A program made the position numbers and the translations under genes. This document shows positions 1 to 8,472 of a stretch of DNA of 33,904 nucleotides, piece after piece. The DNA is taken from assembly GCA_045613305.1 (NCBI GenBank), contig JAZLAU010000024.1:1-33904 (forward strand). Reading direction: 5' to 3'. The notes beneath the pieces were generated by a model, which was not told the DNA's origin, ran no database searches, and worked only from the letters and a program-made list of their open reading frames with translations. This stretch comes from SFTJ01 sp045613305 (GTDB lineage: Bacteria > Bacteroidota > Bacteroidia > Bacteroidales > Muribaculaceae). Positions within the stretch are counted from its first letter, which is position 1; each line of letters begins with the position of its first letter.

Positions 1-1107
1 AACGAAAGCGCCAAGACCTTTGCATACAGCCTTATAAAGTCGGTTGACGCCTACGCCGCCCAAAAAGGGCAAGAAAACTGGATGGTGTCGCCACTTAGCG
101 CATCGCACGTGCTTGGCATGATGGCCAACGGCGCGCAGGGCAAAACGCTCACCGAACTCTGCGACCTGCTCGCTATAGAGCCAAGCCAGGTGGCCGACAT
201 GAACAGCTACTACAAGAACCTCACCGAGCAGCTCTACAAGGCCGACAACACCAGCAAGCTGAATATAGCAAGCGCTCTGTTTGTTGACGACGAATTCCCA
301 ATAAAAACCGACTTTGTCACAGTGTGCAACGACTGGTATCAGGCAAAGGCGCAGAACCTCGACTTCGACAATCCGGCTGCTGTAAAAACTGTGAACCAGT
401 GGTTTGAAAAGCAGACAAACGGCATCATCAAGAATATGCTTGACCCAACAAAAGACAAAAGATGCTATGTTATAGCCAATGCCCTGTATTTTAACGGAAC
501 TTGGCCCAGACCTTTTAATAGTTATACAAAGAACAGATTCTATTACAATTTCCCAAATACATCCCAATATAAAAGCGACCAAACATATATAGGTAAAACC
601 GGTTATTTCGGTTATGCCCGAATCGGCGATTTTGAGGCGTGCGAAATACCTTACGGCAACGGCGCGTTCACAATGGTGATTATGCTGCCTATTGAAAAGT
701 CGCTTGATGAATGCTTGGCTAATCTTGCACAAGAGTCACTTGGCGCATTGCTTGACGATTTTGATGTGCAAAACTTGGAAGTTTGTATGCCTGATTGGGA
801 AATGAGCAACGAAATAATATTTGAAGACTTGCTTCCAAACGTTGGCTATAAAAACATTCTTGGCCCGGTTACAAACTATATGTCAATATCCGACAAGAAA
901 ACGGGAGTAAGAATGAACCAAAAAAACTATATCAAAGTTGACAAGGAGGGCACAGAAATTGCATCGGGCACTAAAGCAGAAGGCCTTTTGGGTGCGCCAC
1001 TTCCAGAGAAGGGATACCTTTTCACCGCCAACCACCCATTCTTGTATCTTGTTCGTGAAACAAGCACCGGAGCAATTCTCCTGATTGGCAAAATAGGAAA
1101 ACTATAA
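1..1107 (+). CDS. Serpin family serine/cysteine protease inhibitor, 5' end missing
   Basis: The frame is open from the first base of the window, so the start and any signal peptide lie to the left; 368 residues are visible. Serpins trap a target protease by inserting their cleaved reactive loop into a beta sheet. Seen here: the N-terminal core (NWMVSPLSASHVLGMMANGA), the breach motif NALYFNGTW, the hinge KEGTEIASGT at about 943-972, and the C-terminal signature ANHPFLYLVRE followed by TGAILLIGKI. The hinge fits an inhibitory serpin, except that the P12 position is Ile instead of a small residue. The scissile bond should lie in the stretch LLGAPLPEK, but I cannot place P1 exactly. In gut bacteria such proteins are thought to block host elastase-like enzymes or rival proteases; that role is inferred. 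Base composition changes inside the gene near position 470. A strong terminator follows it. Confidence 0.93.
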   Translation, partial: NESAKTFAYSLIKSVDAYAAQKGQENWMVSPLSASHVLGMMANGAQGKTLTELCDLLAIEPSQVADMNSYYKNLTEQLYKADNTSKLNIASALFVDDEFPIKTDFVTVCNDWYQAKAQNLDFDNPAAVKTVNQWFEKQTNGIIKNMLDPTKDKRCYVIANALYFNGTWPRPFNSYTKNRFYYNFPNTSQYKSDQTYIGKTGYFGYARIGDFEACEIPYGNGAFTMVIMLPIEKSLDECLANLAQESLGALLDDFDVQNLEVCMPDWEMSNEIIFEDLLPNVGYKNILGPVTNYMSISDKKTGVRMNQKNYIKVDKEGTEIASGTKAEGLLGAPLPEKGYLFTANHPFLYLVRETSTGAILLIGKIGKL

Positions 1108-1138
1108 AATCACTAAGTGCAAACTGATTGTTAACACG

Positions 1139-1184
1139 TTACAAGCATTACGCAAAAAAAATTGCGTAATGCTTGTAATTTTTT
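1139..1184 (+). terminator. Rho-independent terminator after the serpin gene
   Basis: A perfect 17-base inverted repeat, TTACAAGCATTACGCAA (1139-1155) and its complement (1162-1178), encloses a six-base A loop. It is followed at once by six T residues (1179-1184). It begins 31 bases after the serpin stop codon and separates that gene from the ABC transporter operon. Confidence 0.93.
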
Positions 1185-1247
1185 ATATACCTACTGCGTC
1201 AAAATCATAAAATCGCAAAAAACAAGAAATGTATTCTAATAAAATTA

Positions 1248-1255
1248 TATCTTTG
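1248..1255 (+). promoter_or_regulatory. Possible -7 box for the ABC transporter operon
   Basis: TATCTTTG matches the Bacteroidota -7 consensus TAnnTTTG and lies 69 bases before the ATG of the ATP-binding subunit. No good TTTG -33 box is present at the expected distance, so only half of the promoter is supported. Confidence 0.4.
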
Positions 1256-1324
1256 TGATTCATAACCAGGGATAGAAAAAAAACAACTCCCTAAAAAATA
1301 TTTATCAATAAAAACCACAATACA

Positions 1325-2260
1325 ATGAGTTTTCTTGAAGCAACCGATGTGGTTAAGCGTTATGGCAGCCACACCGCCCTCGACCATGTGAGTCTTAGCG
1401 TAGATGAAGGCACCATCTACGGACTTCTTGGACCCAACGGAGCAGGCAAAACATCGCTAATCAGAATAGTGAACCAAATCACTTGCCCCGACAGCGGACA
1501 ATTATGCATCGACAACCGCCCAATGAAACCTTCCGACGTGAATCAGATAGGTTATCTGCCAGAAGAACGCGGCCTGTATAAAAAAATGCGAGTAGCCGAC
1601 CATATAGTGTATCTGGCCCGCCTTAAAGGCATGAGCAAAGCCGACGCCGTGGCGCAAATGCGCATTTGGGTAGAGCGATTTGACCTCGGCAACTGGGTGA
1701 ACAAAAAGATTGAAGCCCTATCGAAAGGTATGGCGCAAAAGGTGCAGTTTATAGGCACCGTTATACACCGCCCTCGACTGCTGATTTTCGACGAGCCATT
1801 CTCTGGTTTCGACCCTGTGAACGCCGAAATTCTGAAACAAGAAATTGTGCGCTTGCGCGATGAGGGTGCCACAATTTTGTTCTCTACTCACAACATGGGT
1901 TCGGTGGAAGCCGTATGCCAAAACATTTCGCTCATAAACCACGCCAAAGTGGTGCTACAAGGCAACGTGGACCAAATAAGACAACAATTTAAGAAACACG
2001 TGTTTAGCGTGACCACCACCGACGGCCCGCTCACCCTCAACAACGACCTCTACACCATTGAGAAAATTGCCCCTTGCTATGGCGGAATAGAATCAACCAT
2101 CAGGCTGATGCCCGGCGTGGCAATTCGCGACGTGCTTTCGAAAATAAATAACCAAAACCAACTTGGCGGCTTTCAAGAATTGCTGCCTTCGATGCACGAA
2201 ATATTTATTGAAACTGTTACAGGTAGTAACGCTAACATAGGAGAACAGAGCCATGAATAA
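1325..2260 (+). CDS. ABC transporter ATP-binding protein, NatA-like
   Basis: This is the nucleotide-binding subunit of an ABC-2 type exporter; it hydrolyses ATP on the cytoplasmic side to drive the membrane subunit encoded next. Visible motifs are Walker A GPNGAGKTS (residues 36-44), the Q-loop region IGYLPEERGLY, a signature LSKGM in place of LSGGQ, Walker B LLIFDEPFSGFDP, and the H-loop STHNM. The GYLPEERGLY stretch and the roughly 80-residue tail after the ATPase core are typical of the NatA/YhaQ group, which is linked to sodium or drug efflux. The true substrate is not shown by the sequence. Its last codons overlap the permease gene by eight bases (ATGAATAA), a sign of translational coupling. 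Confidence 0.93.
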   Translation: MSFLEATDVVKRYGSHTALDHVSLSVDEGTIYGLLGPNGAGKTSLIRIVNQITCPDSGQLCIDNRPMKPSDVNQIGYLPEERGLYKKMRVADHIVYLARLKGMSKADAVAQMRIWVERFDLGNWVNKKIEALSKGMAQKVQFIGTVIHRPRLLIFDEPFSGFDPVNAEILKQEIVRLRDEGATILFSTHNMGSVEAVCQNISLINHAKVVLQGNVDQIRQQFKKHVFSVTTTDGPLTLNNDLYTIEKIAPCYGGIESTIRLMPGVAIRDVLSKINNQNQLGGFQELLPSMHEIFIETVTGSNANIGEQSHE

Positions 2261-3554
2261 AAACAGATTTTTCTTAATAATACAGCGCGAATATCTTGAA
2301 ATCGTTGCCAAGAAGTCGTTTCTGGTGATGACTCTGCTCACGCCACTGCTAATTCTGCTCATCGGCGCAGTGCCAGTGCTGCTCGAAAGCGCCAATAAAA
2401 GCGACTCTAAAACCGTGGCCCTCGTTGACGAAACCGGCAAATATGCCTCGGCCATAGAGAGCAACGAAAGTTTCACGTTTCAAGTGGTTGACCAAGCCAC
2501 CGAAGGCACACCTCGCGATATGCTCGACAAGCAAGGCGAAGAACTTTATGCCGTGGTGATATTGCCTCGCGACATAGAGAAACGCAACACGGTGCTCGTT
2601 TACAGCCACAACTCGGTGAGTTCGGTGCTGATGTCGCACATCGAAAAAAGCATGAATAAGGTGCTGACCGATGCCAAAATCGAATCGTACGGCATCGAAG
2701 GCCTTGATAAGATACTTAAAGAATGCAACGTGAGCGTCGACGTGCGCTCTATCACATGGAGCGAAGAGGGCACCGAACAAACCTCATCGACCGACATTGC
2801 CATGGTGATAGGCATATTGCTATCGCTGATGTCTTACTTCTTCGTGATTGCCTACGGCTCAATGATTATGAACAGCGTGATTGAAGAAAAGACCAATCGC
2901 ATAGTGGAAGTGATAGTGAGCAGTTGCAAACCACTGGAACTGATGCTTGGCAAGATAGTGGGCGTGGCACTTGTGGGGCTTACCCAAATGGCCATTTGGA
3001 GCATCTTGATAGGCGGCATAGGCGCAGCATTCGGCATAGGCATGACCAGCCCTGCCGAAACTCAGGCAATGGCCGAAATGGCCGGCTCGGCCGCAATAGC
3101 CACCGACGATGTAGACTTTATCGCCATGCTCTCGAGCATCAACTACGGACAGATTTTGCTATTCTTTGTGATATATTTCATAGGCGGATTCCTGCTCTAC
3201 GCATCGCTCTTTGCCGGATTTGGCTCGGCTGTTGACCAAGCCAGCGACGCATCACAGTTTACCACCCCAGTGCTGCTAATCATCATCATAGCCCTTTATG
3301 CCGCCCTTGCCTGCATGGAAAACCCCGACGGCGACATAGCATTCTGGTGCTCTATGATACCTTTCACATCGCCAATGGTGATGATGGTGCGACTGCCATT
3401 TGATGTGCCCGCATGGGAAATGATTTTAAGCATCGTTCTGCTCTACGGCTCGGCCATCGGACTGACTGCCGTGGCTGCTAAAATTTACCGCACAGGGATT
3501 TTGCTTTACGGCAAGAAGACTTCATTTAAAGACCTGATAAAGTGGCTAAAATAG
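2253..3554 (+). CDS. ABC-2 type transporter permease, NatB/YhaP-like
   Basis: This is the membrane partner of the preceding ATPase. The 433 residues show one N-terminal membrane segment (about 23-44), a large non-cytoplasmic domain (about 45-180), then five more hydrophobic segments (about 181-204, 234-261, 298-322, 337-354 and 388-409). This is the usual ABC2_membrane_3 plan. The short stretch EEKTNRIVEVIVSS after the second segment is a hallmark of the NatB/YhaP group. The start overlaps the ATPase gene, so the two are made as a pair. Family members export sodium, antimicrobial compounds or unknown substrates; nothing here narrows that choice. A weak six-base hairpin (3559-3574) follows the gene but lacks a clear T run. 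Confidence 0.92.
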   Translation: MNKNRFFLIIQREYLEIVAKKSFLVMTLLTPLLILLIGAVPVLLESANKSDSKTVALVDETGKYASAIESNESFTFQVVDQATEGTPRDMLDKQGEELYAVVILPRDIEKRNTVLVYSHNSVSSVLMSHIEKSMNKVLTDAKIESYGIEGLDKILKECNVSVDVRSITWSEEGTEQTSSTDIAMVIGILLSLMSYFFVIAYGSMIMNSVIEEKTNRIVEVIVSSCKPLELMLGKIVGVALVGLTQMAIWSILIGGIGAAFGIGMTSPAETQAMAEMAGSAAIATDDVDFIAMLSSINYGQILLFFVIYFIGGFLLYASLFAGFGSAVDQASDASQFTTPVLLIIIIALYAALACMENPDGDIAFWCSMIPFTSPMVMMVRLPFDVPAWEMILSIVLLYGSAIGLTAVAAKIYRTGILLYGKKTSFKDLIKWLK

Positions 3555-3615
3555 TACACTTTAGGCCACTAAAGCACTATTTTACCCCATTTTAAGCAGA
3601 AAATCGCTTTACAAT

Positions 3616-3646
3616 TTTGGACAAATATTTAAAATTGCTATCTTTG
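3616..3646 (+). promoter_or_regulatory. Bacteroidota-type promoter for the PpiD-like gene
   Basis: TTTG at 3616-3619 and TATCTTTG at 3639-3646 are 19 bases apart, matching the known Bacteroides consensus TTTG-N19-21-TAnnTTTG. The predicted transcript start is near 3653, giving a leader of about 90 bases before the ATG at 3747. Confidence 0.8.
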
Positions 3647-3746
3647 CGTGCTAATCTATATAAAGAGCGGTACGCAAAGATTTTTTGTGTACTGAATCTT
3701 TCGTAGTTTGCAGAGAGAAAAAATATAAATAAACAATAATAAAATA

Positions 3747-5807
3747 ATGGCAGCATTAGAACAAATTAGAAAAAGAGCCGTCTTACTGACAGTTGTTATC
3801 GGTGTGGCACTACTTGCCTTCATCCTTGGCGACGCAGAAAGAGTGGTAACCTCAGTGTTTGGTAACAACAACACTATCGCCACCGTAGATGGCGAAAAAA
3901 TTGATGCAATCGAGTTCCAAAACCGCTTTGAATTGGCTAACCAACAAATGCAAAACCAAGGCCAAAAATTCGATGCAGCAGTACTACAACAACAAGTAAT
4001 TGAGCAAATGATCAGCGAACGCTTGCTTGACGCCGAAATTGAACGCGTGGGCATCAACGTTTCAGACGCTGAACTTACTGAAGCAATGACAGGCAACAAT
4101 GCCAACATGTTGGTTATGCAATTTGCACAATCAATGGGCATCCCTTCTCCTGCTCAACTTTATGACTTCCTTTTCAACCCAGCTAAGTATGGTGCTACAC
4201 CAGAACAAGTGGCTGAAGCAAAGGCTCAATGGCTTAACCTAAAGAACGACGTACTTAGAAACCTTAAGTATACTAAATTGCAACAATTGATTGCAGGTTC
4301 TATCCAAGCCAACAAACTTGACCGCGAACAACTTAGCAGCGAAGACGCTGTAACCACTTCAATTGCTTACGTTAAGCAAGGTTACGACGCTCTTAAGGGC
4401 GACCAATATAAGCCAACTGAAGCCGAACTTCAAGCACAATACGACAAGGACAAGTATCTATACCAACTTGAAGAAGAAGTTCGCAAGATTCACTATGTGG
4501 CTGTTGACGTAGTTCCTTCAAAGACTGACCTTGACAAGGCAGCTGCTATGATTGGCGAAACCCTTGACTCACTTCGTCTTGAAAACGGCGTTGACCGCGT
4601 TCGCAGCAACAGCGAACTTCTTATCAACGAAGGTAAGGTTCGCCTTAACGACATCATCGACGGTGAAGTGAAGAAGTTTGTTGAAACTGCCGAAGTTGGC
4701 CAAGTTTCTGAACCTAAGTTCGAAAACAGCACTGCAACTTACAGCATCGTTAAGCTTGTTAGCAAGAGCGCTGAAGTTGACTCAGTGAAAATCAATATGG
4801 TAACTGTTCAAGGCGCTAAGACTCTTCAAGACTCTGTGCTTAACCTTCTTAACAACGGTAAGACTCTTGCCGACCTTAAGGAAATTCAAGGCGTAGACGG
4901 TCAAGAAGACCAATGGCAAGTGATTATGAACGCTAACGACAGCCTTCGCCACAAGCTTCTTAACGCTCCTGCAGGCTACTTCGCTCTTGAAAGCACCGAC
5001 GAAGCTTCTTTCCTTTGCAAGGTGGTTGAAAAGAAAGCGCCTAAGACTATGTACAACATCGCTCAAATCGAACACAAGGTGTATCCAAGCACTGAAACTG
5101 TTAACGGTTTGACCGACAAGTTGCAAGAATTCATCAACACCAACAACACAGCTGCTCTATTTGAAGAAAACGCTGTTAAGGCTGGTTACAACTGCGTAGA
5201 AACTACTCTTACTCCAAGCACTGCTCAAATCGACCGCATCGAAAGCACTCGCAAGGCTATTCAATGGGCATTTGAAGCAAAGGCTGGTAAGGTATCTGCT
5301 ATCTTCGACAAGGAAAACAACAACAAACTTCTTGTTGTGGCTGTTGACGATATCTACAACGAATATGCTCCACTTAGCGACCTTCAAGTGAACACCGCAG
5401 TATCTACTAAGGTGATGAACGACAAGAAGGCTACAGAAATCATGGCTAAGCTTGAAGGCAAAAAGACTCTTGACGAATTTGCACAAGCAATGGGCGTGAC
5501 TGAAATCGACTCTACTCAAGTAACATTCGGCCAAGCATTCATTCCTAAGATTGGCACTGGCGAAGCAGAACTTACTGCTCAAGTAGCAGCAGCTAAGGAA
5601 GGCACTGTGGTTGGTCCTATCAAGGGCAACACTGGCGTGTATGCTTTCGTTGTTACTAAGAGCGACGCTCGCCAACGCGAAGTGACTGATCTTGAATCAG
5701 ACCGTACGTTTGCTGCTTACCGCGGTAACCAAGCAGTTATGCAAAACGCTGTAGCAATCCTTCGTAAGGCCGTGAAGGTAGAAAAAGACATGATTCGCTT
5801 CTTCTAA
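3747..5807 (+). CDS. PpiD/SurA-like periplasmic peptidyl-prolyl isomerase or chaperone
   Basis: This 686-residue protein has a short cytoplasmic N-terminus, one membrane anchor (about residues 11-28, VLLTVVIGVALLAFILGD) and a long periplasmic part. The region after the anchor, including VDGEKIDAIEFQNRFELANQQ and VIEQMISERLLDAEIERVGI, is a SurA_N-type chaperone domain; such proteins help outer-membrane and exported proteins to fold. A parvulin-type isomerase core is expected in the middle (roughly 230-450), but I cannot point to its active-site residues, so catalytic activity is uncertain. Length and plan fit the PpiD-like proteins of Bacteroidales. From about codon 130 on, codon choice is very biased (AAG Lys, CTT Leu, GCT Ala, AAC Asn), which suggests strong expression. 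It has its own promoter and terminator, so it is probably monocistronic. Confidence 0.85.
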   Translation: MAALEQIRKRAVLLTVVIGVALLAFILGDAERVVTSVFGNNNTIATVDGEKIDAIEFQNRFELANQQMQNQGQKFDAAVLQQQVIEQMISERLLDAEIERVGINVSDAELTEAMTGNNANMLVMQFAQSMGIPSPAQLYDFLFNPAKYGATPEQVAEAKAQWLNLKNDVLRNLKYTKLQQLIAGSIQANKLDREQLSSEDAVTTSIAYVKQGYDALKGDQYKPTEAELQAQYDKDKYLYQLEEEVRKIHYVAVDVVPSKTDLDKAAAMIGETLDSLRLENGVDRVRSNSELLINEGKVRLNDIIDGEVKKFVETAEVGQVSEPKFENSTATYSIVKLVSKSAEVDSVKINMVTVQGAKTLQDSVLNLLNNGKTLADLKEIQGVDGQEDQWQVIMNANDSLRHKLLNAPAGYFALESTDEASFLCKVVEKKAPKTMYNIAQIEHKVYPSTETVNGLTDKLQEFINTNNTAALFEENAVKAGYNCVETTLTPSTAQIDRIESTRKAIQWAFEAKAGKVSAIFDKENNNKLLVVAVDDIYNEYAPLSDLQVNTAVSTKVMNDKKATEIMAKLEGKKTLDEFAQAMGVTEIDSTQVTFGQAFIPKIGTGEAELTAQVAAAKEGTVVGPIKGNTGVYAFVVTKSDARQREVTDLESDRTFAAYRGNQAVMQNAVAILRKAVKVEKDMIRFF

Positions 5808-5842
5808 TCACGATTTCTAAAGCAACATTTCAAAAATATAGG

Positions 5843-5878
5843 CAGGCAGGGGAAAACTCCCTTGCCTGTTCTTTTTTT
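5843..5878 (+). terminator. Rho-independent terminator after the PpiD-like gene
   Basis: An 11-base-pair stem with one G-U pair (5843-5853 with 5858-5868) has a four-base loop and is followed by TTCTTTTTTT. It starts 35 bases after the stop codon. Confidence 0.9.
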
Positions 5879-5973
5879 GCCCTTTATGCAACTCCAGCCA
5901 CCGCTTTATGAAACTAACTTTAGGAAAAAGCGAAAAAACCACACATTTATTAACAAGGCTTTAGGTCTAAGAG

Positions 5974-6005
5974 TTTGCACATTATTGGAATTATGCGTAA
6001 ATTTG
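5974..6005 (+). promoter_or_regulatory. Bacteroidota-type promoter for the sufE-like gene
   Basis: TTTG at 5974-5977 and TAAATTTG at 5998-6005 are separated by 20 bases, a full match to TTTG-N19-21-TAnnTTTG. The predicted transcript start is near 6012, so the leader before the ATG at 6033 is only about 20 bases. Confidence 0.8.
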
Positions 6006-6032
6006 AAATTGGAAACAAAAAAAATACCATAA

Positions 6033-6458
6033 ATGGCATCAATCAACGAAATACAAGACACTATCATAAGCGAATTTGCCGACTTCGACGACTGGATGGA
6101 CCGCTATGCCTACATCATCGACTTGGGCAACGAGGTTCCAGCCCTTGCCGAACAGCACAAAACCCCCGACAACATCATTGAGGGCTGCCAAAGCCGAGTG
6201 TGGCTCGTTGCATCGGAAGCCGACGGCAAGATACACTTCGAGGCCGACAGCGACGCAATTATAGTGAAAGGCATCATTTCGCTGCTCATGAGAGTGCTTT
6301 CTGACCACACTCCACAAGAAATTCTCGACAGCGAACTCTACTTTGTGGAACAAATAGGGCTTAAAGAACACCTGTCGCCAACCCGAAGCAACGGCTTAGT
6401 GGCTATGATTAAGCAAATGAGAGTATATGCCCTCGCTTTCCAAGCAAAGCAGGCTTAA
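6033..6458 (+). CDS. sufE: SufE-family sulfur acceptor for Fe-S cluster assembly
   Basis: SufE takes sulfane sulfur from the cysteine desulfurase SufS and passes it to the SufBCD scaffold in the cytoplasm. The 141-residue length is normal for the family. The sulfur-accepting cysteine is Cys52 in the motif IIEGCQSRVW, and the fold-typical FADFDDWMDRYAYIIDLG precedes it. The C-terminal half carries GLKEHLSPTRSNGLVAMI, a strongly conserved SufE stretch. No other suf gene lies nearby. The next gene, a peptide transporter, starts 59 bases on with no visible terminator between, so the two could share a transcript. Confidence 0.95.
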   Translation: MASINEIQDTIISEFADFDDWMDRYAYIIDLGNEVPALAEQHKTPDNIIEGCQSRVWLVASEADGKIHFEADSDAIIVKGIISLLMRVLSDHTPQEILDSELYFVEQIGLKEHLSPTRSNGLVAMIKQMRVYALAFQAKQA

Positions 6459-6517
6459 AAATCCAACCGAAAATAAAAACAAAAATAAATACTAATTATC
6501 TAACACAATTCTAAACT

Positions 6518-8038
6518 ATGTTTAAATCGCATCCAAAAGGTTTATTACCAGCAGCACTCGCTAACATGGGCGAACGCTTTGGTTACTACATTATGAATGC
6601 AGTGCTTGTGTTGTTCCTATGCTCGAAATTCGGTCTTAGCGACGAAACAAGCGGTCTGATCTATTCAGTATTCTACTGCGGAATCTATGTGCTTAGTTTG
6701 CTTGGTGGTCTAATTGCCGACCGCACACAAAACTACAAGGGCACTATCACAGCAGGTTTGATTACAATGGCTGCAGGTTATGTACTATTGTCAATTCCAA
6801 TCCTTTCTACTCCTGACAACATCGCATGGTTGCTTACTCTAACTTGCGCGGCTTTGTTCCTAATCGCATTTGGTAACGGTTTGTTTAAGGGTAACCTACA
6901 AGCAATCGTTGGTCAAATGTATGACAACCCACAATATGAAAAGCAACGCGACTCAGGCTTCCAAATCTTCTACGTATTTATCAACGTGGGTGGTCTTATC
7001 GCTCCATTCATCGCTCCTATGCTTCGCGAATGGTGGCTTAACACCAACGGAATGGCCTACAATGCCGAATTGCCAGCTCTTTGCCACCAATTCGTTACAG
7101 AAGGTGCTGCAATGGCAAACATCGACAACCTTAACGCACTTGTGGCTCAAGTGAACCTAAGCGGTGCTGTTACTGATTTGAGCGCATTCTGCAACAAGTA
7201 TCTTGACGTGTTCAACACCGGTATCCACTACTCATTCATTGCCTCTGTTGTGGCTATGCTTATCTCGTTGGTAGTGTTCCTTGCTTTCAACAAGTTATTC
7301 CCAACTCCAGGCAAGAAGGAAAAGGCTGCTTCTGTGGAATACACAGCTGAAGAAAAACAAGCAATGGCAAAGGAAATCAAGCAACGCCTATATGCTTTGT
7401 TTGCAATCCTTGGCATCGTAATCTTCTTCTGGTTCTCATTCCACCAAAACGGACAATCACTTTCACTATTCGCACGCGACTTCGTCAACACTTCATCTAT
7501 AGCACCCGAAATCTGGCAAGCAGTTAACCCATTCTTCGTTATCGTGCTTACTCCAGTCATCATGGCTATCTTTGGCGCATTGAGCCGCCGCGGTCGCGAA
7601 ATCTCTACCCCAATGAAGATTGCTATCGGTATGGGCATCGCCGGCGTGGCATTCCTATTCTTGGTAGGTTACTCTATCTACATGGGTTATCCATCGGCTG
7701 AAGCATTCAAGGCTATGGACGTAACTGCTAAGGAAGCTTTGAAGGCTGGTCCTTGGGTACTTATCGTTATCTATTTCTTCCTTACTGTTGCCGAATTGTT
7801 CATTTCTCCTCTTGGCCTATCGTTTGTGTCAAAGGTTGCTCCTAAGTCAATGCAAGGTCTTTGCCAAGGTCTTTGGTTAGGTGCTACCGCTATCGGTAAC
7901 CTATTCTTGTGGGTTGGCCCATTGATGTACAACGCTTGGGACATCTGGAAGTGCTGGACTGTATTCTTGGTAGTATGTTTGATTTCTATGGCTATCATGC
8001 TTGGCATGGTGAAGTGGCTTGAACGCGTAACCAAGTAA
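6518..8038 (+). CDS. POT/PTR2-family proton-coupled oligopeptide transporter
   Basis: This 506-residue inner-membrane protein, rich in hydrophobic segments, belongs to the POT branch of the major facilitator superfamily, which imports di- and tripeptides with protons. The diagnostic first-helix motif is NMGERFGYY (residues 16-24), and FYVFINVGGLIAPFIAP further on is a second POT hallmark. The usual motif is ExxERFxYY; here the first Glu is Asn16, while Glu19 and Arg20 are kept. A roughly 60-residue polar insertion (about 175-235) separates two membrane segments. Codon use is biased towards AAG, CTT and GCT, suggesting good expression. Peptide import would suit an organism that also digests glycoproteins. 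The substrate is inferred from the family. Confidence 0.92.
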   Translation: MFKSHPKGLLPAALANMGERFGYYIMNAVLVLFLCSKFGLSDETSGLIYSVFYCGIYVLSLLGGLIADRTQNYKGTITAGLITMAAGYVLLSIPILSTPDNIAWLLTLTCAALFLIAFGNGLFKGNLQAIVGQMYDNPQYEKQRDSGFQIFYVFINVGGLIAPFIAPMLREWWLNTNGMAYNAELPALCHQFVTEGAAMANIDNLNALVAQVNLSGAVTDLSAFCNKYLDVFNTGIHYSFIASVVAMLISLVVFLAFNKLFPTPGKKEKAASVEYTAEEKQAMAKEIKQRLYALFAILGIVIFFWFSFHQNGQSLSLFARDFVNTSSIAPEIWQAVNPFFVIVLTPVIMAIFGALSRRGREISTPMKIAIGMGIAGVAFLFLVGYSIYMGYPSAEAFKAMDVTAKEALKAGPWVLIVIYFFLTVAELFISPLGLSFVSKVAPKSMQGLCQGLWLGATAIGNLFLWVGPLMYNAWDIWKCWTVFLVVCLISMAIMLGMVKWLERVTK

Positions 8039-8089
8039 TAACACTCTCCTTACTACGATATTTTTCATAAAAACAAAATATCACCTCAA

Positions 8090-8118
8090 GGGGGCTGCTA
8101 TTTGCAGCACCCTTTTTT
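8090..8118 (+). terminator. Rho-independent terminator after the POT transporter gene
   Basis: A nine-base stem with one internal mismatch, GGGGGCTGC (8090-8098) with GCAGCACCC (8104-8112), has a five-base loop and is followed by six T residues (8113-8118). It lies 52 bases after the stop codon. Confidence 0.88.
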
Positions 8119-8361
8119 GTTTCCCAGCCCCCCACCAAACGCAGCAAGTTGGCAAGCATGGTATGACTGATGCAGTCACCGCTATGATTTCCCCACCAGC
8201 CACCTTTTGCCACACACAAACCGGGCAACAGGCAGCACACCGAAATCATTAGAATAGACGAAAAAATTAGCCGGTTGGGGCAATTTGATTGAGATTACAA
8301 ATTAGCCATCGCCTTAAGCACACTGCAATCATTAGAGTATACGGAAATCATCAGAGCGCAC
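8119..8361. other. Gene-free stretch between two convergent terminators
   Basis: No convincing gene lies here. The right part holds three imperfect copies of a roughly 19-base unit: AATCATTAGAATAGACGAA at 8244, AATCATTAGAGTATACGGA at 8327 and AATCATCAGAGCGCACAAA at 8346. The last two are head to tail. Their function is unknown. Confidence 0.5.
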
Positions 8362-8399
8362 AAAAAAAAGGTCCCGTTCGGAAAACAGAACGAGACCTT
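8362..8399 (-). terminator. Rho-independent terminator after pgi
   Basis: Read on the minus strand, a 12-base stem with one mismatch (8388-8399 with 8368-8379) is followed by a T run given by the A residues at 8362-8367. It starts about 75 bases after the pgi stop codon. Confidence 0.9.
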
Positions 8400-8472
8400 A
8401 ATTATATTTTGCGACTTTTCACACGGTCTTATCGCCTATAGGCAATAAACCCCTGCATGAAAATTTGCTTAA

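Noticed and set aside
1205..1387. A 60-codon frame on the minus strand over the ABC operon leader.
   Set aside because: It overlaps the start of a certain gene and the promoter region and has no family features.
3559..3574. CTTTAG-GCCA-CTAAAG hairpin after the ABC permease gene.
   Set aside because: Only six base pairs and no T run; too weak to call as a terminator.
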